This document shows positions 34,798-41,929 of a DNA stretch of 64,000 bases, one piece after another. The DNA is taken from positions 8,818,001-8,882,000 of the forward strand of contig NZ_NETK01000001.1 of NCBI RefSeq assembly GCF_002343915.1, given 5' to 3'. Both the position numbers and the translations under genes were made by a program. This stretch comes from Nannocystis exedens (GTDB taxonomy: Bacteria > Myxococcota_A > Polyangia > Nannocystales > Nannocystaceae). Position 1 is the first letter of the stretch. Every line of letters begins with the position of its first letter. The notes beneath the pieces are model-generated. The model worked only from the letters and a program-made list of their open reading frames with translations, had not been told where the DNA came from and made no database searches.

Positions 34798-35556
34798 TCA
34801 GTACCAGTCGCGGCGGCGGACCTCGACGCCGATGCCGGCCAGGCCGGCGTCGAGCTCGTCGAGGTCGGAGTCGCGGTAGTGGTAGGGGTAGAGGACCCTG
34901 GGCTTGAAGGCGGCCACGCACTCGGCGGCCTCGGCCGGGGTCATCGTGTAGGGCAGGTTCATGCACACGAAGGCCACGTCGATGTCGCGCAGGGCCTTCA
35001 TCTCCGGCGTGCATTCGGTGTCGCCCGAGAGGTAGACGCGGCGGTCGCCGACCGTCAGCACGTAGCCGTTGCCGCGGCCCTTGTCGTGGAACAGCTTGCC
35101 CTCCTCGGGGCCGCGCTTCAGGTTGTACATCGGCACCGCCTCGACGCGGACGAACCCGAGGTCGCGCGACTCGCCGTTGGCGAGGACGACCGCGCCGGCG
35201 AGCTTCTCGGCGACCACCGCCGGCGCGACCACCTGCGCGTCGTCCTTGCGCACGGTGGCGATCGCGGCGGCGTCGAAGTGATCGGGGTGAATGTCGGTGA
35301 CGAGCACGAGGTCGGCCTTGGGCCCCGTGAGGTCGGCCTTGGACCACGGGTCGACCCAGACGACCTTGTCGCCGATCGTGAAGTACAGCGTGCCGTGGTG
35401 GACCGGGTGGATCTCGAGCCGACCGGCGCTGGTCTCGAGCACGTCGGCGCCCGCGGGCGCGGGCGTCGCGGCGGGCGTCGGCTCCGGCGATGTGCCGGCC
35501 GGGGCCGACGGACGGCTGCAGGCGGCGAGCGTGAGGACGAGGAGGGGGGCGCGCAT
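34798..35556 (-). CDS. MBL-fold metallohydrolase lipoprotein (UlaG-like)
   Basis: A 252-residue exported protein (signal MRAPLLVLTLAAC). The metallo-beta-lactamase fold is shown by WVDPWSKADL, LVTDIHPDHFD (here HPDHFD, close to the usual HxHxDH), VPMYN, YLSGDTECTPEM and YPYHYRD at the C-terminus. This is the UlaG/YtnP-like branch, whose members act on lactones, phosphodiesters or unknown metabolites. The complete C-terminus ends VRRRDWY, so the gene is intact although its stop codon lies beside the IS630 end. It has the same fold and export as the gene at 40.6 kb. Confidence 0.87.
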   Translation of the reverse strand: MRAPLLVLTLAACSRPSAPAGTSPEPTPAATPAPAGADVLETSAGRLEIHPVHHGTLYFTIGDKVVWVDPWSKADLTGPKADLVLVTDIHPDHFDAAAIATVRKDDAQVVAPAVVAEKLAGAVVLANGESRDLGFVRVEAVPMYNLKRGPEEGKLFHDKGRGNGYVLTVGDRRVYLSGDTECTPEMKALRDIDVAFVCMNLPYTMTPAEAAECVAAFKPRVLYPYHYRDSDLDELDAGLAGIGVEVRRRDWY

Positions 35557-35764
35557 GACCGCGAGGATACGTGGCCGCGCGCGCCGTCGCAACGCGGGTG
35601 CCGCGGCGAGTCATGCGAGTCGGGCGGCGTGAGCAGATGCGAGGGAGGGCGACGCGGGCGGCAGCGATGAGCGAGCCTACAACTTGGCGTTCGACCCCGA
35701 CTCGACGCAGCACAGCCAGCACAGCCTCCGCTCGGTCTTTCTGACGAAGCGGTGAGCGGCCGGC

Positions 35765-36346
35765 TCACAGGATTTCGAGGCGGACGAGGACGAGGTCGCC
35801 GGCGAGGGCGACGGGTGAGGTGTCCCCGGGGACATGTTCCAAAATTAAGCAGTCGCCGGCGGCCGCGCTGACGCCGGCGACGGTGGTCTCGCCGCCGGCG
35901 ACGTAGACGACCCAGACCAGGCCGGGGCGGCGCTCGGCGGAAGTCGGCGCCTGCGAGCGCGTGAGGGCGTGGCGGACGCGGCCGCGGCGGGTCATGACGT
36001 TGAAGTCGCGGGTCGGGCCGCCGACGAGGGTGCAGGTCGCCCCGCGATCGCCGGAGAAGGCGTGCGCGGGGCCGCCGAGCCGCAGGTGCGCCGGCGCCTC
36101 GCCGTCGACGTGGAGGTCGAAGCCGGCGCCCGCGAGCACGAGGATGCTGCGGTCGACGCCGGGGAAGTGCGAGAAGGTGCAGTCGACGTCGACCTCGGCG
36201 ATGCTGACCCGCCAGTCGAACTCGCTCGCGCCCTCGGGCCGCACGGCCAGCTCGGTGGTCCAGCCGCCGTCGTTCTTCCATCGCACGCGCCGCTGGGCCG
36301 CGCGCGGGACGAGGACGATGCCGGGATGCGAGGTCAGGTCGCTCAC
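35765..36346 (-). CDS. HutD/Ves family cupin-like protein
   Basis: A 193-residue protein matching HutD/Ves throughout: RRVRWKNDGGWTTELAVRPE, FDWRVSIAEVDVDCTFSHFP, VDRSILVLAGAGFDL, FSGDRGATC and RDFNVMTRRG. HutD is a bicupin found with histidine-utilisation genes and proposed to limit that pathway; Ves is a cold- or stress-linked homologue. No hut genes are nearby. The GTG start overlaps the stop of the upstream gene (GTGA) and gives the usual length. Confidence 0.85.
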   Translation of the reverse strand: MSDLTSHPGIVLVPRAAQRRVRWKNDGGWTTELAVRPEGASEFDWRVSIAEVDVDCTFSHFPGVDRSILVLAGAGFDLHVDGEAPAHLRLGGPAHAFSGDRGATCTLVGGPTRDFNVMTRRGRVRHALTRSQAPTSAERRPGLVWVVYVAGGETTVAGVSAAAGDCLILEHVPGDTSPVALAGDLVLVRLEIL

Positions 36347-36963
36347 GTCGGGCAGGGTATCACGGCCGAGGAGCCGCTCCGGCGGGATGAAAGGACGAGT
36401 CGGGCGACGAGGCGATCGTCCGAGAGGGGAAGCCGGTCGGGGCGACGAGCGGGGCGCCGAGCGGCGAGAGGACGGGTGGAGCGGCGAGAAGAGCGTCGAG
36501 CGGCCTCGGCGACGGCGAGCCCGGCCCACCAGCACTTGAGGCCCCGGTCGTCGGCCAGCGCGTCGGTCACGGCGTTGTCGTGCCAGACCTGCAGAAGGCT
36601 GGCGACGACGGCCAAGGCATGCTCCGTACTGAGGGTGGCGAAGTGACTCGCCTGCGAGACGACAGCGCCGTCGACGAAGTCGACCTCCGTCACGATGGCG
36701 TCCTCGACCTTGACGAGGCCCACACCGGCACCCGCATCGTCCGCACGAACGGTCATCGAGACTGCTCCGACCTCCGGCAAATAGAAGCGGATCTCGAGCT
36801 CGCTGTCGGCTACGTCAGCGCGAACGTCCTCGAGGACGACGGGCGCCAGCAGGGTGGCGGAGAGCTCCTCGGCAACAACGGGCGGGAGCAACTCCGGGGC
36901 GCTCTCCGCCGCTCCGGGCGCCGCGGCGAGCGTGAGTGACAGGACGAGTGCGGTGTGGTGCAT
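36343..36963 (-). CDS. Hypothetical secreted protein
   Basis: About 206 residues beginning with a signal peptide (MHHTALVLSLTLAAAPGAAES). Then comes a mixed domain with ELEIRFYLPEVGAVSMTVRA and VEDAIVTEVDFVDGAVVSQ, and a helical part with ALAVVASLLQVWHDNAVTDA. The last 55 residues are Arg/Pro-rich and look less like protein, so an old frameshift near 36530 is possible. Its stop overlaps the HutD-like start by GTGA, which argues that the frame is real. No family recognised. Confidence 0.55.
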   Translation of the reverse strand: MHHTALVLSLTLAAAPGAAESAPELLPPVVAEELSATLLAPVVLEDVRADVADSELEIRFYLPEVGAVSMTVRADDAGAGVGLVKVEDAIVTEVDFVDGAVVSQASHFATLSTEHALAVVASLLQVWHDNAVTDALADDRGLKCWWAGLAVAEAARRSSRRSTRPLAARRPARRPDRLPLSDDRLVARLVLSSRRSGSSAVIPCPT

Positions 36964-37201
36964 GGCCCTCCATGCGCCGCGAACGCCTGCCGCCGAGCGC
37001 GCGGGCCACCAGGAGCAGGCGCAGCAGTGTGCTAGCCCCAGGCGGACGCCCCGGCGACCTCCGCCGGGGTCCGCGCGGGCGCCACGCCCCGGCGCCGACG
37101 CACACGGACACGGCGAGGGCGCCGAGCGTGCCGACGACGGTGCTGCCGACGATGAATGCGCCCGTGTCGTCCGGCTGCGGCTCGGGCTTCGGCTCGGGCA
37201 T
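36815..37201 (-). CDS. Possible small membrane protein, probably damaged
   Basis: From an ATG with GAGGAG directly before it, the frame encodes MPEPKPEPQPDDTGAFIVG followed by a single membrane helix (STVVGTLGALAVSVCVGAGA). After about 45 residues it becomes Arg/Pro-rich and overlaps the start of the secreted-protein gene. Only the first 45 residues look like real protein. It may be a truncated relic or a short gene whose true stop was lost. Confidence 0.3.
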   Translation of the reverse strand: MPEPKPEPQPDDTGAFIVGSTVVGTLGALAVSVCVGAGAWRPRGPRRRSPGRPPGASTLLRLLLVARALGGRRSRRMEGHAPHRTRPVTHARRGARSGGERPGVAPARCCRGALRHPAGARRPRGRSR

Positions 37202-37619
37202 CTCCTCGTCATGCTGCGATTTCTCCGTGGAGCCACGCGGCTCGGAGTGCACCGTCAGGGTGCCGCCCCGGGTCGCGCTCGATGCACGTGCATGAATGCC
37301 CGAGCGCCATCGCGGCCTCGGCTGTCGCGTTCGAGCCGAACCGAGGATCGATGATGGGAGCGCTGGGCGTCCCGTCCCCAGCGCACCCCGCGACGAGATC
37401 GAGGAGTGGGACGAGCAGGTGTGGAGATCCCATCGAAGGGGCGGGAGAATTTCGCGGCGTCGGCGCCGGAGAGCGGCGCCGTACTCGCCACATTGCTCGT
37501 GTGGGGGCGAATCGCGGCGGCGCGGGCGCCGGGTGCTCGCATTGCGGCCCGAAGAACGAATGGCGGTTGTCGCGCGCGCGTGCCGACGTCGGCTCGCTGC
37601 GCCTATCATCGTACTCGCC
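37202..37619. other. 418-base divergent gap
   Basis: Between the possible small membrane protein (leftward) and the S41-like lipoprotein (rightward). Several frames are open but none looks like protein. No repeat or promoter stands out. Confidence 0.4.
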
Positions 37620-39266
37620 ATGACACGATTTACCGCGATCGCGGCGGTCGTCCTCGGCCTCGTCGCGCCGGCGTGCAAGCCCGAGAGGACCGCGACGGTG
37701 ACCCCGACCGCTTCAGCGCCCGCGAGCGAGCGCGCGGCCGCGGGGGGGCCGCTCGGGACGGCGGAGCAGCGGGCGCGCCTGTTCGCGGAGATCTGGGACA
37801 AGACGGCGCGGCGCGAGGCGTTCTCGCCGGTCAAGAACCAGCGGCTCGCGCTCGACGTGCGCGCCGGCATGGAGGCGTTCGCGCCGGAGCTGCTGGCGGC
37901 GAAGACCGACGTCGAGCTGTTCTACGCGCTGGTCAAGATCAGCAACGCGCGCAAGGATCGCCACCTCAAGGTCCGGCCGGTCGACGGCGGCCTGGTGGTG
38001 CCGGGCTGGAACGAGCGGGCCGAGGCGCCGCTGCGCTTCGCCGCCGACTACGGTCAATCCGAGTACGCGGTGTTCGTGGCCGACCTCGACGAGTCGTTCT
38101 TCGCGGCGGGCGAGTATTCGCGGGTGCCGCGGCGCGGCGACCGGGTGGTGGGGGTCGACGGGCGGCCGTTCGCCGAGTACGTGGCCGCGGTCGAGCCGTA
38201 CTACCCCTATTCGACCCGCGAGAACTTCTGGTGGCACCTGGCGGCCCAGCTCGGCGTGCGCAGCGGGCTGCTCCCGCCCGACCGCTTCGGCGAGCGAGTG
38301 ACTTACGAATTGCAGGCCGACGACGGCTCGACGTACGCGGTGACGCTGCCGTGGCTGCCGCCGGAGCAGGTCCGCTGGGCGGGGCCGCAGCGGCCGGTGT
38401 ACCCGGGCATGACGCTCGAGTTCGCGACCGAGACGTACGAGCTGTTCCGGCCGACCGACGGGCGCAAGGCGGTGCTGCTCCGCTGGCTCGGGTTCCGCCG
38501 CACGCTGGTGGCCGACGTCGAGCGATTGATGGCATACGCGGAGAAGGAGCGGCTGCTCGCGCACGCGCTGATCGTCGACGCGACCGGCTCGCGCGGCGGG
38601 TCGCTCGGGGTGTACGCGCTCCAGCGAATGACGGGCCGGCCGTTCAAGACCACGCGCGGCAACATCCGCCTGAGCGACGTGGTGGTGCCGTTCGTCGACC
38701 GGAAGCGGGCGGAGATCGTGGCCGGCGGGCCGAGCGACGCCGGGGTGTTCGAGAGCGACGACGGCGGGGCCCGGCTGCTGGCGTGGCTCGAGGGCTCGGT
38801 GATCCCGGCGCTGAAGGCCGGGCGCAGCTTCAGCGAGGCGGTGCCGTTCAAGCTGGCGCACCTGCCGGCCGACTCGGACGGGGTGGTGAGGCCGGCGCCG
38901 GTCCACTTCTCGGGCCCGCTGGTGTGCTTCTTCGGCCCGGGCGGCGGCTCTCACCTCGACCAGTTCGCGGCCACGATCATCGACAACGAATTGGGCCACA
39001 CGATCGGCATGCCGACGGGCGGCTTCAGCAACACGTGGGAGTGGTCGGAGGTGCTGAAGATGCCCGGCACCGAGCGGCCGCTGGTCGAATTCATGTGGTC
39101 GATCGGGCACACGATCCGCCCGAACGGGGAGATCCTCGAGGGCAACCCGGCGCAGGTCGCCGAGCGCCTGCCGCCGACGGCGGCGAATCATTCGCATTAC
39201 CACGCGCTGCTGCTCGAGCGGGCGTACGCGCACCTGGACGGGCGCGAGGAGCGGGGCCGGCGATGA
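37620..39266 (+). CDS. S41-like peptidase family lipoprotein
   Basis: A 548-residue exported protein (signal ending LGLVAPAC). The fold resembles C-terminal-processing S41 peptidases: an N-terminal helical part, a PDZ-like region around VPRRGDRVVGVDGRPFAEYV, and the catalytic-like block IVDATGSRGGSLGVYAL (about residue 320). Further on are LVCFFGPGGGSHLDQFAATI and IGMPTGGFSNTWEW. The Ser in SRGGS sits where S41 proteases have their nucleophile; a clear Lys partner is not obvious, so activity is unproven. The stop overlaps the aminotransferase ATG (ATGA), linking the two genes. Confidence 0.75.
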   Translation: MTRFTAIAAVVLGLVAPACKPERTATVTPTASAPASERAAAGGPLGTAEQRARLFAEIWDKTARREAFSPVKNQRLALDVRAGMEAFAPELLAAKTDVELFYALVKISNARKDRHLKVRPVDGGLVVPGWNERAEAPLRFAADYGQSEYAVFVADLDESFFAAGEYSRVPRRGDRVVGVDGRPFAEYVAAVEPYYPYSTRENFWWHLAAQLGVRSGLLPPDRFGERVTYELQADDGSTYAVTLPWLPPEQVRWAGPQRPVYPGMTLEFATETYELFRPTDGRKAVLLRWLGFRRTLVADVERLMAYAEKERLLAHALIVDATGSRGGSLGVYALQRMTGRPFKTTRGNIRLSDVVVPFVDRKRAEIVAGGPSDAGVFESDDGGARLLAWLEGSVIPALKAGRSFSEAVPFKLAHLPADSDGVVRPAPVHFSGPLVCFFGPGGGSHLDQFAATIIDNELGHTIGMPTGGFSNTWEWSEVLKMPGTERPLVEFMWSIGHTIRPNGEILEGNPAQVAERLPPTAANHSHYHALLLERAYAHLDGREERGRR

Positions 39267-40426
39267 AGGCGATCGACGCGGTCGAGGCCTCGGCGACGGT
39301 GGCGATCGCCGACGCGGCGGCGGCCCGGCGCGCCGACGGCGAGCCGGTGATCGATCTGTCGGCCGGGCGCGCCCCCGAGCCGACGCCCTCGTTCATCGTC
39401 GAGGCGGCCGTCGCGGCGATGCTCGCCGGTCACACGCACCAGGCGCCGGCGCGCGGGGTGCCGTCGTACCTGCACGTGATCGCGGAGCGGCTCTTGCGGG
39501 TCCACGGCCTGCGCGTCGACCCGGCCTCGGAGGTGATGGCCACCGCGGGCTGCAAGCAAGGTCTGATGCTCGCGTTGCTGGCGGTGATGGAGCGCGGCGC
39601 GGAGGTGATCGTCGAGGACCCGTGCTTCGTCAGCTACGCGCCGACGATCTCGCTGCTCGGCGGGACGCCGGTGCGCGTGGCGGCCGATCCGGCCCGGCGC
39701 TGGTGCATGAAGCCGGAGGCGCTGGCGGCGGCGGTCGGGCCGAAGACGCGGGCGGTGATCGTCTGCAGTCCGCACAATCCCGCGGGGGTGGTCCACACGC
39801 TCGCGGATCTCGAGCCGCTGGCGCGGCTGGCCCGGAGACATGACTGGATCGTGATCGTCGACGAGGTCTACGAGTCGGTGACGTGGGGCGGGCGCCGGCA
39901 CACCCCGATCGCGTCGCTCCCGGACCTGCGCGAGCGGACGATCGGGCTGATGAGCTTGACCAAGAGCCACGCGATGGGCGGCTGGCGGATCGGCTACGCG
40001 TACGGGCCGCGGGGGCTCGTCGCGCGGATGGTGAAGGCGCAGCAGCACCTCTCGACCTGCGCGAGCTCGATCGCGCAGCACGCGGCGAGCGCGGCGCTGG
40101 AGGCCGCCGGCGAGGCGCGGATGACGGAGCTGTGGGCGGCGTGGGAGCGCCGCGTCGCCGGCTTCACGCGCGACCTGGCGGGGCTCCCGGGGCTGCGCGT
40201 GGAGCCGGTCGAGGCCGGGTTCTACGCCTGGGTCGACGTGCGCGAGACGGGGCTCGACGGGGACGAGTTCTGCCGGCGATTGCTGCGCGAGGAGCAGGTC
40301 GCGGCGGTCCCGGGGAGCGCGTTCGGGCCGCGGTCGGCGGGGTATGTGCGCTTCACGACGGTGAAGGACGAGGACGAACTGGAGGCGGCGCTGGGGCGGA
40401 TCGATCGCTTCGTGCGCGGGCTGTAG
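39263..40426 (+). CDS. PLP-dependent class I/II aminotransferase
   Basis: A 387-residue cytoplasmic enzyme of the aspartate aminotransferase fold: TAGCKQGLMLALLAV, VEDPCFVSYAPTI, VCSPHNPAGVVHT (substrate-binding Asn/Pro), IVIVDEVYESV (Asp and Tyr of the cofactor site) and SLTKSHAMGGWRIGYAYG with the PLP lysine near residue 234. The C-terminal Arg is in YVRFTT. It fits the broad AspC/PatA group; the amino acid used cannot be stated. It is translationally coupled to the S41-like lipoprotein, an unusual partner. Confidence 0.92.
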   Translation: MKAIDAVEASATVAIADAAAARRADGEPVIDLSAGRAPEPTPSFIVEAAVAAMLAGHTHQAPARGVPSYLHVIAERLLRVHGLRVDPASEVMATAGCKQGLMLALLAVMERGAEVIVEDPCFVSYAPTISLLGGTPVRVAADPARRWCMKPEALAAAVGPKTRAVIVCSPHNPAGVVHTLADLEPLARLARRHDWIVIVDEVYESVTWGGRRHTPIASLPDLRERTIGLMSLTKSHAMGGWRIGYAYGPRGLVARMVKAQQHLSTCASSIAQHAASAALEAAGEARMTELWAAWERRVAGFTRDLAGLPGLRVEPVEAGFYAWVDVRETGLDGDEFCRRLLREEQVAAVPGSAFGPRSAGYVRFTTVKDEDELEAALGRIDRFVRGL

Positions 40427-40454
40427 CGGCCGCGCCGGGCGGTGAGTCCCGAGA

Positions 40455-40468
40455 TGTCCTCGAGGACA
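40455..40468. repeat. Intergenic palindrome, ACATGTC family
   Basis: TGTCC-TCGA-GGACA, a perfect 14-bp palindrome 28 bases after the aminotransferase gene, between converging genes. The same 14 bases also occur inside the kinase gene at 43177-43190. Confidence 0.6.
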
Positions 40469-40550
40469 GGCAGTGAAATCGCGGCAGCGTGCTTCACCGC
40501 GCTCGTTCGGCGAGCTCGAGCGCGCGGTCGTCGGGCATGGTTCGCCGGGC

Positions 40551-41423
40551 TCACGGCAGCTCCATGCGGTCGAAGTGGCGCGGAATCACGACTCGGGTCG
40601 CGGGGGCGCATCGCTTCACCTCGGCGACGAAGGCCTGCAGGTCGTCGCTGACGGGCGCGTCGACGGGCGGGGCCCGCCAGTCGTCGAAGTGGTTGGTGTA
40701 GACGAGCGGCGGCCGGCCGAGCGCGCGCATGAGGCGGCAGGTGTAGTCGTCGACCTTTTCGCGCAGGCCGGTGGCGATCACGGCGATGTCGGGGCGCAGG
40801 CCGGTGAGCTCGGCCTCGATGAAGTTGGCGGTGCCGAGGAACAGCACGCGCCGGCCGGCGACCTCGACGAGATAGGCGAAGGTGCCGCCCTCGGCGTAAT
40901 CGTCGAAGCGCATCGGCAGCTGCGGCTCGGCGGCGATCTCACCGCCGAGGAGGTGGTCGCCGATCTTCGAGTGGAGGCTCGGCAGGACCTGCACCGACCA
41001 GCCGTCGCCGGCGATCCGCTCGCGGCCGCGGACGGCGACGATCTTGCCCGCCGGCAGGCCGCTGGCGCGGGCGAGGCGGGCGGTGCTCTCGCTGCCGATC
41101 AGCTGCGCGCCGGTGGCGGCGGCGACCGCCGGGGCGTCGAGGACGTGGTCGACGTGCGAGTGGCCGATGACGATCGCGTCGGCGCGCGCGGGGGCGTGGG
41201 CGGCGATGGCGGCCGGGTCGGGCACGATCGGGCCGTCGAGGTCGGGCCGCGAGAAGTACGGGTCGACGAGGATGGTGGTCGGGCCGGCGTCGAGCTGCCA
41301 GCCGGCGACGCCGAGGTAGGTCAGGGCGATCGGCGCCCGCGATGGTTCGGGGGCGGTCGAGGGGCGCGAGTCGTGGTCGCCGCTGCAGGCGACCAGCGTC
41401 AGGGCGAAGATCAGGGCACGCAT
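40551..41423 (-). CDS. MBL-fold hydrolase lipoprotein
   Basis: A 290-residue exported protein (MRALIFALTLVAC). Metallo-beta-lactamase motifs: LVDPYFSRP, VIGHSHVDHVLD (HxHxDH), SLHSKIG, VLFLGTANF in place of the usual SGD, and YTNHFDDW with RHFDRMELP at the end. It is related to UlaG-like L-ascorbate-6-phosphate lactonases only in fold; the substrate is unknown. Its start lies inside the end of the upstream CxxC membrane protein gene (13-base overlap), so they are cotranscribed. Confidence 0.83.
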   Translation of the reverse strand: MRALIFALTLVACSGDHDSRPSTAPEPSRAPIALTYLGVAGWQLDAGPTTILVDPYFSRPDLDGPIVPDPAAIAAHAPARADAIVIGHSHVDHVLDAPAVAAATGAQLIGSESTARLARASGLPAGKIVAVRGRERIAGDGWSVQVLPSLHSKIGDHLLGGEIAAEPQLPMRFDDYAEGGTFAYLVEVAGRRVLFLGTANFIEAELTGLRPDIAVIATGLREKVDDYTCRLMRALGRPPLVYTNHFDDWRAPPVDAPVSDDLQAFVAEVKRCAPATRVVIPRHFDRMELP

Positions 41424-41722
41424 GTCGCGCGTGTACGCGCGGCGGCGCGGCCTTGTTCCTCGGCGAGGATCAGCGCGCCACACTCGGCGCAGGTCGGCGC
41501 TTCGCGGACGATCGCCAGCACCGGGCCCATCCCGACCATGTACGACATCATCAGCGGCAGGCAGATGACATAATCGGAGGCGAGGATCGGCGAGGCCGGC
41601 AGCAAGAATATCGGGATCAGGAAGTAGAGCCGCCACCAGCGGCGCGCGGTCGCGGAGTTCTGATACTCGACCGCGACGTCGCGCGCGCAGCGGACACAGT
41701 GTTTGCTGGTTGAGTCGCTCAT
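41411..41722 (-). CDS. Small membrane protein with two CxxC motifs
   Basis: A 103-residue protein: a short N-terminal CVRC, two membrane segments (LYFLIPIFLLPASPILAS and ICLPLMMSYMVGMGPVLA), then CAEC near residue 77. The paired CxxC motifs suggest a zinc ribbon or a redox pair on one side of the membrane. It overlaps the MBL-fold gene that follows. No family assigned. Confidence 0.7.
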   Translation of the reverse strand: MSDSTSKHCVRCARDVAVEYQNSATARRWWRLYFLIPIFLLPASPILASDYVICLPLMMSYMVGMGPVLAIVREAPTCAECGALILAEEQGRAAARTRATCVP

Positions 41723-41929
41723 ACGCGAGGAACGCTAGCACGGCGGCCAGGGGACGAACCGGGGTGCGGCGCCCCGACGCACCGCGGCCGCAGATGCAGC
41801 GGGGCTGAGCGCGGACAGCCGGCCGGCGTCCGGGGAATGCATCGCCTCGGGGAATCGCGAGCGACGAGGTCGCCGTGCGACCCGTCCGGTGCTCGCCGCC
41901 AGCCTCCGTGTCGGCCCGCGATGCTCGAC

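Noticed and set aside
33721..34800. ACAGCAGGT / ACAGCATGT as terminal inverted repeats of the IS630 element
   Set aside because: Only 8 of 9 bases match, there is no clear flanking TA duplication, and the right copy touches a gene's stop codon. Not firm enough to set boundaries.
35821..35834. TGTCCCCGGGGACA as a full member of the intergenic palindrome family
   Set aside because: It lies in the HutD-like coding sequence, where these codons (HVPGDTSP) are likely protein-driven, so it is mentioned only in passing.
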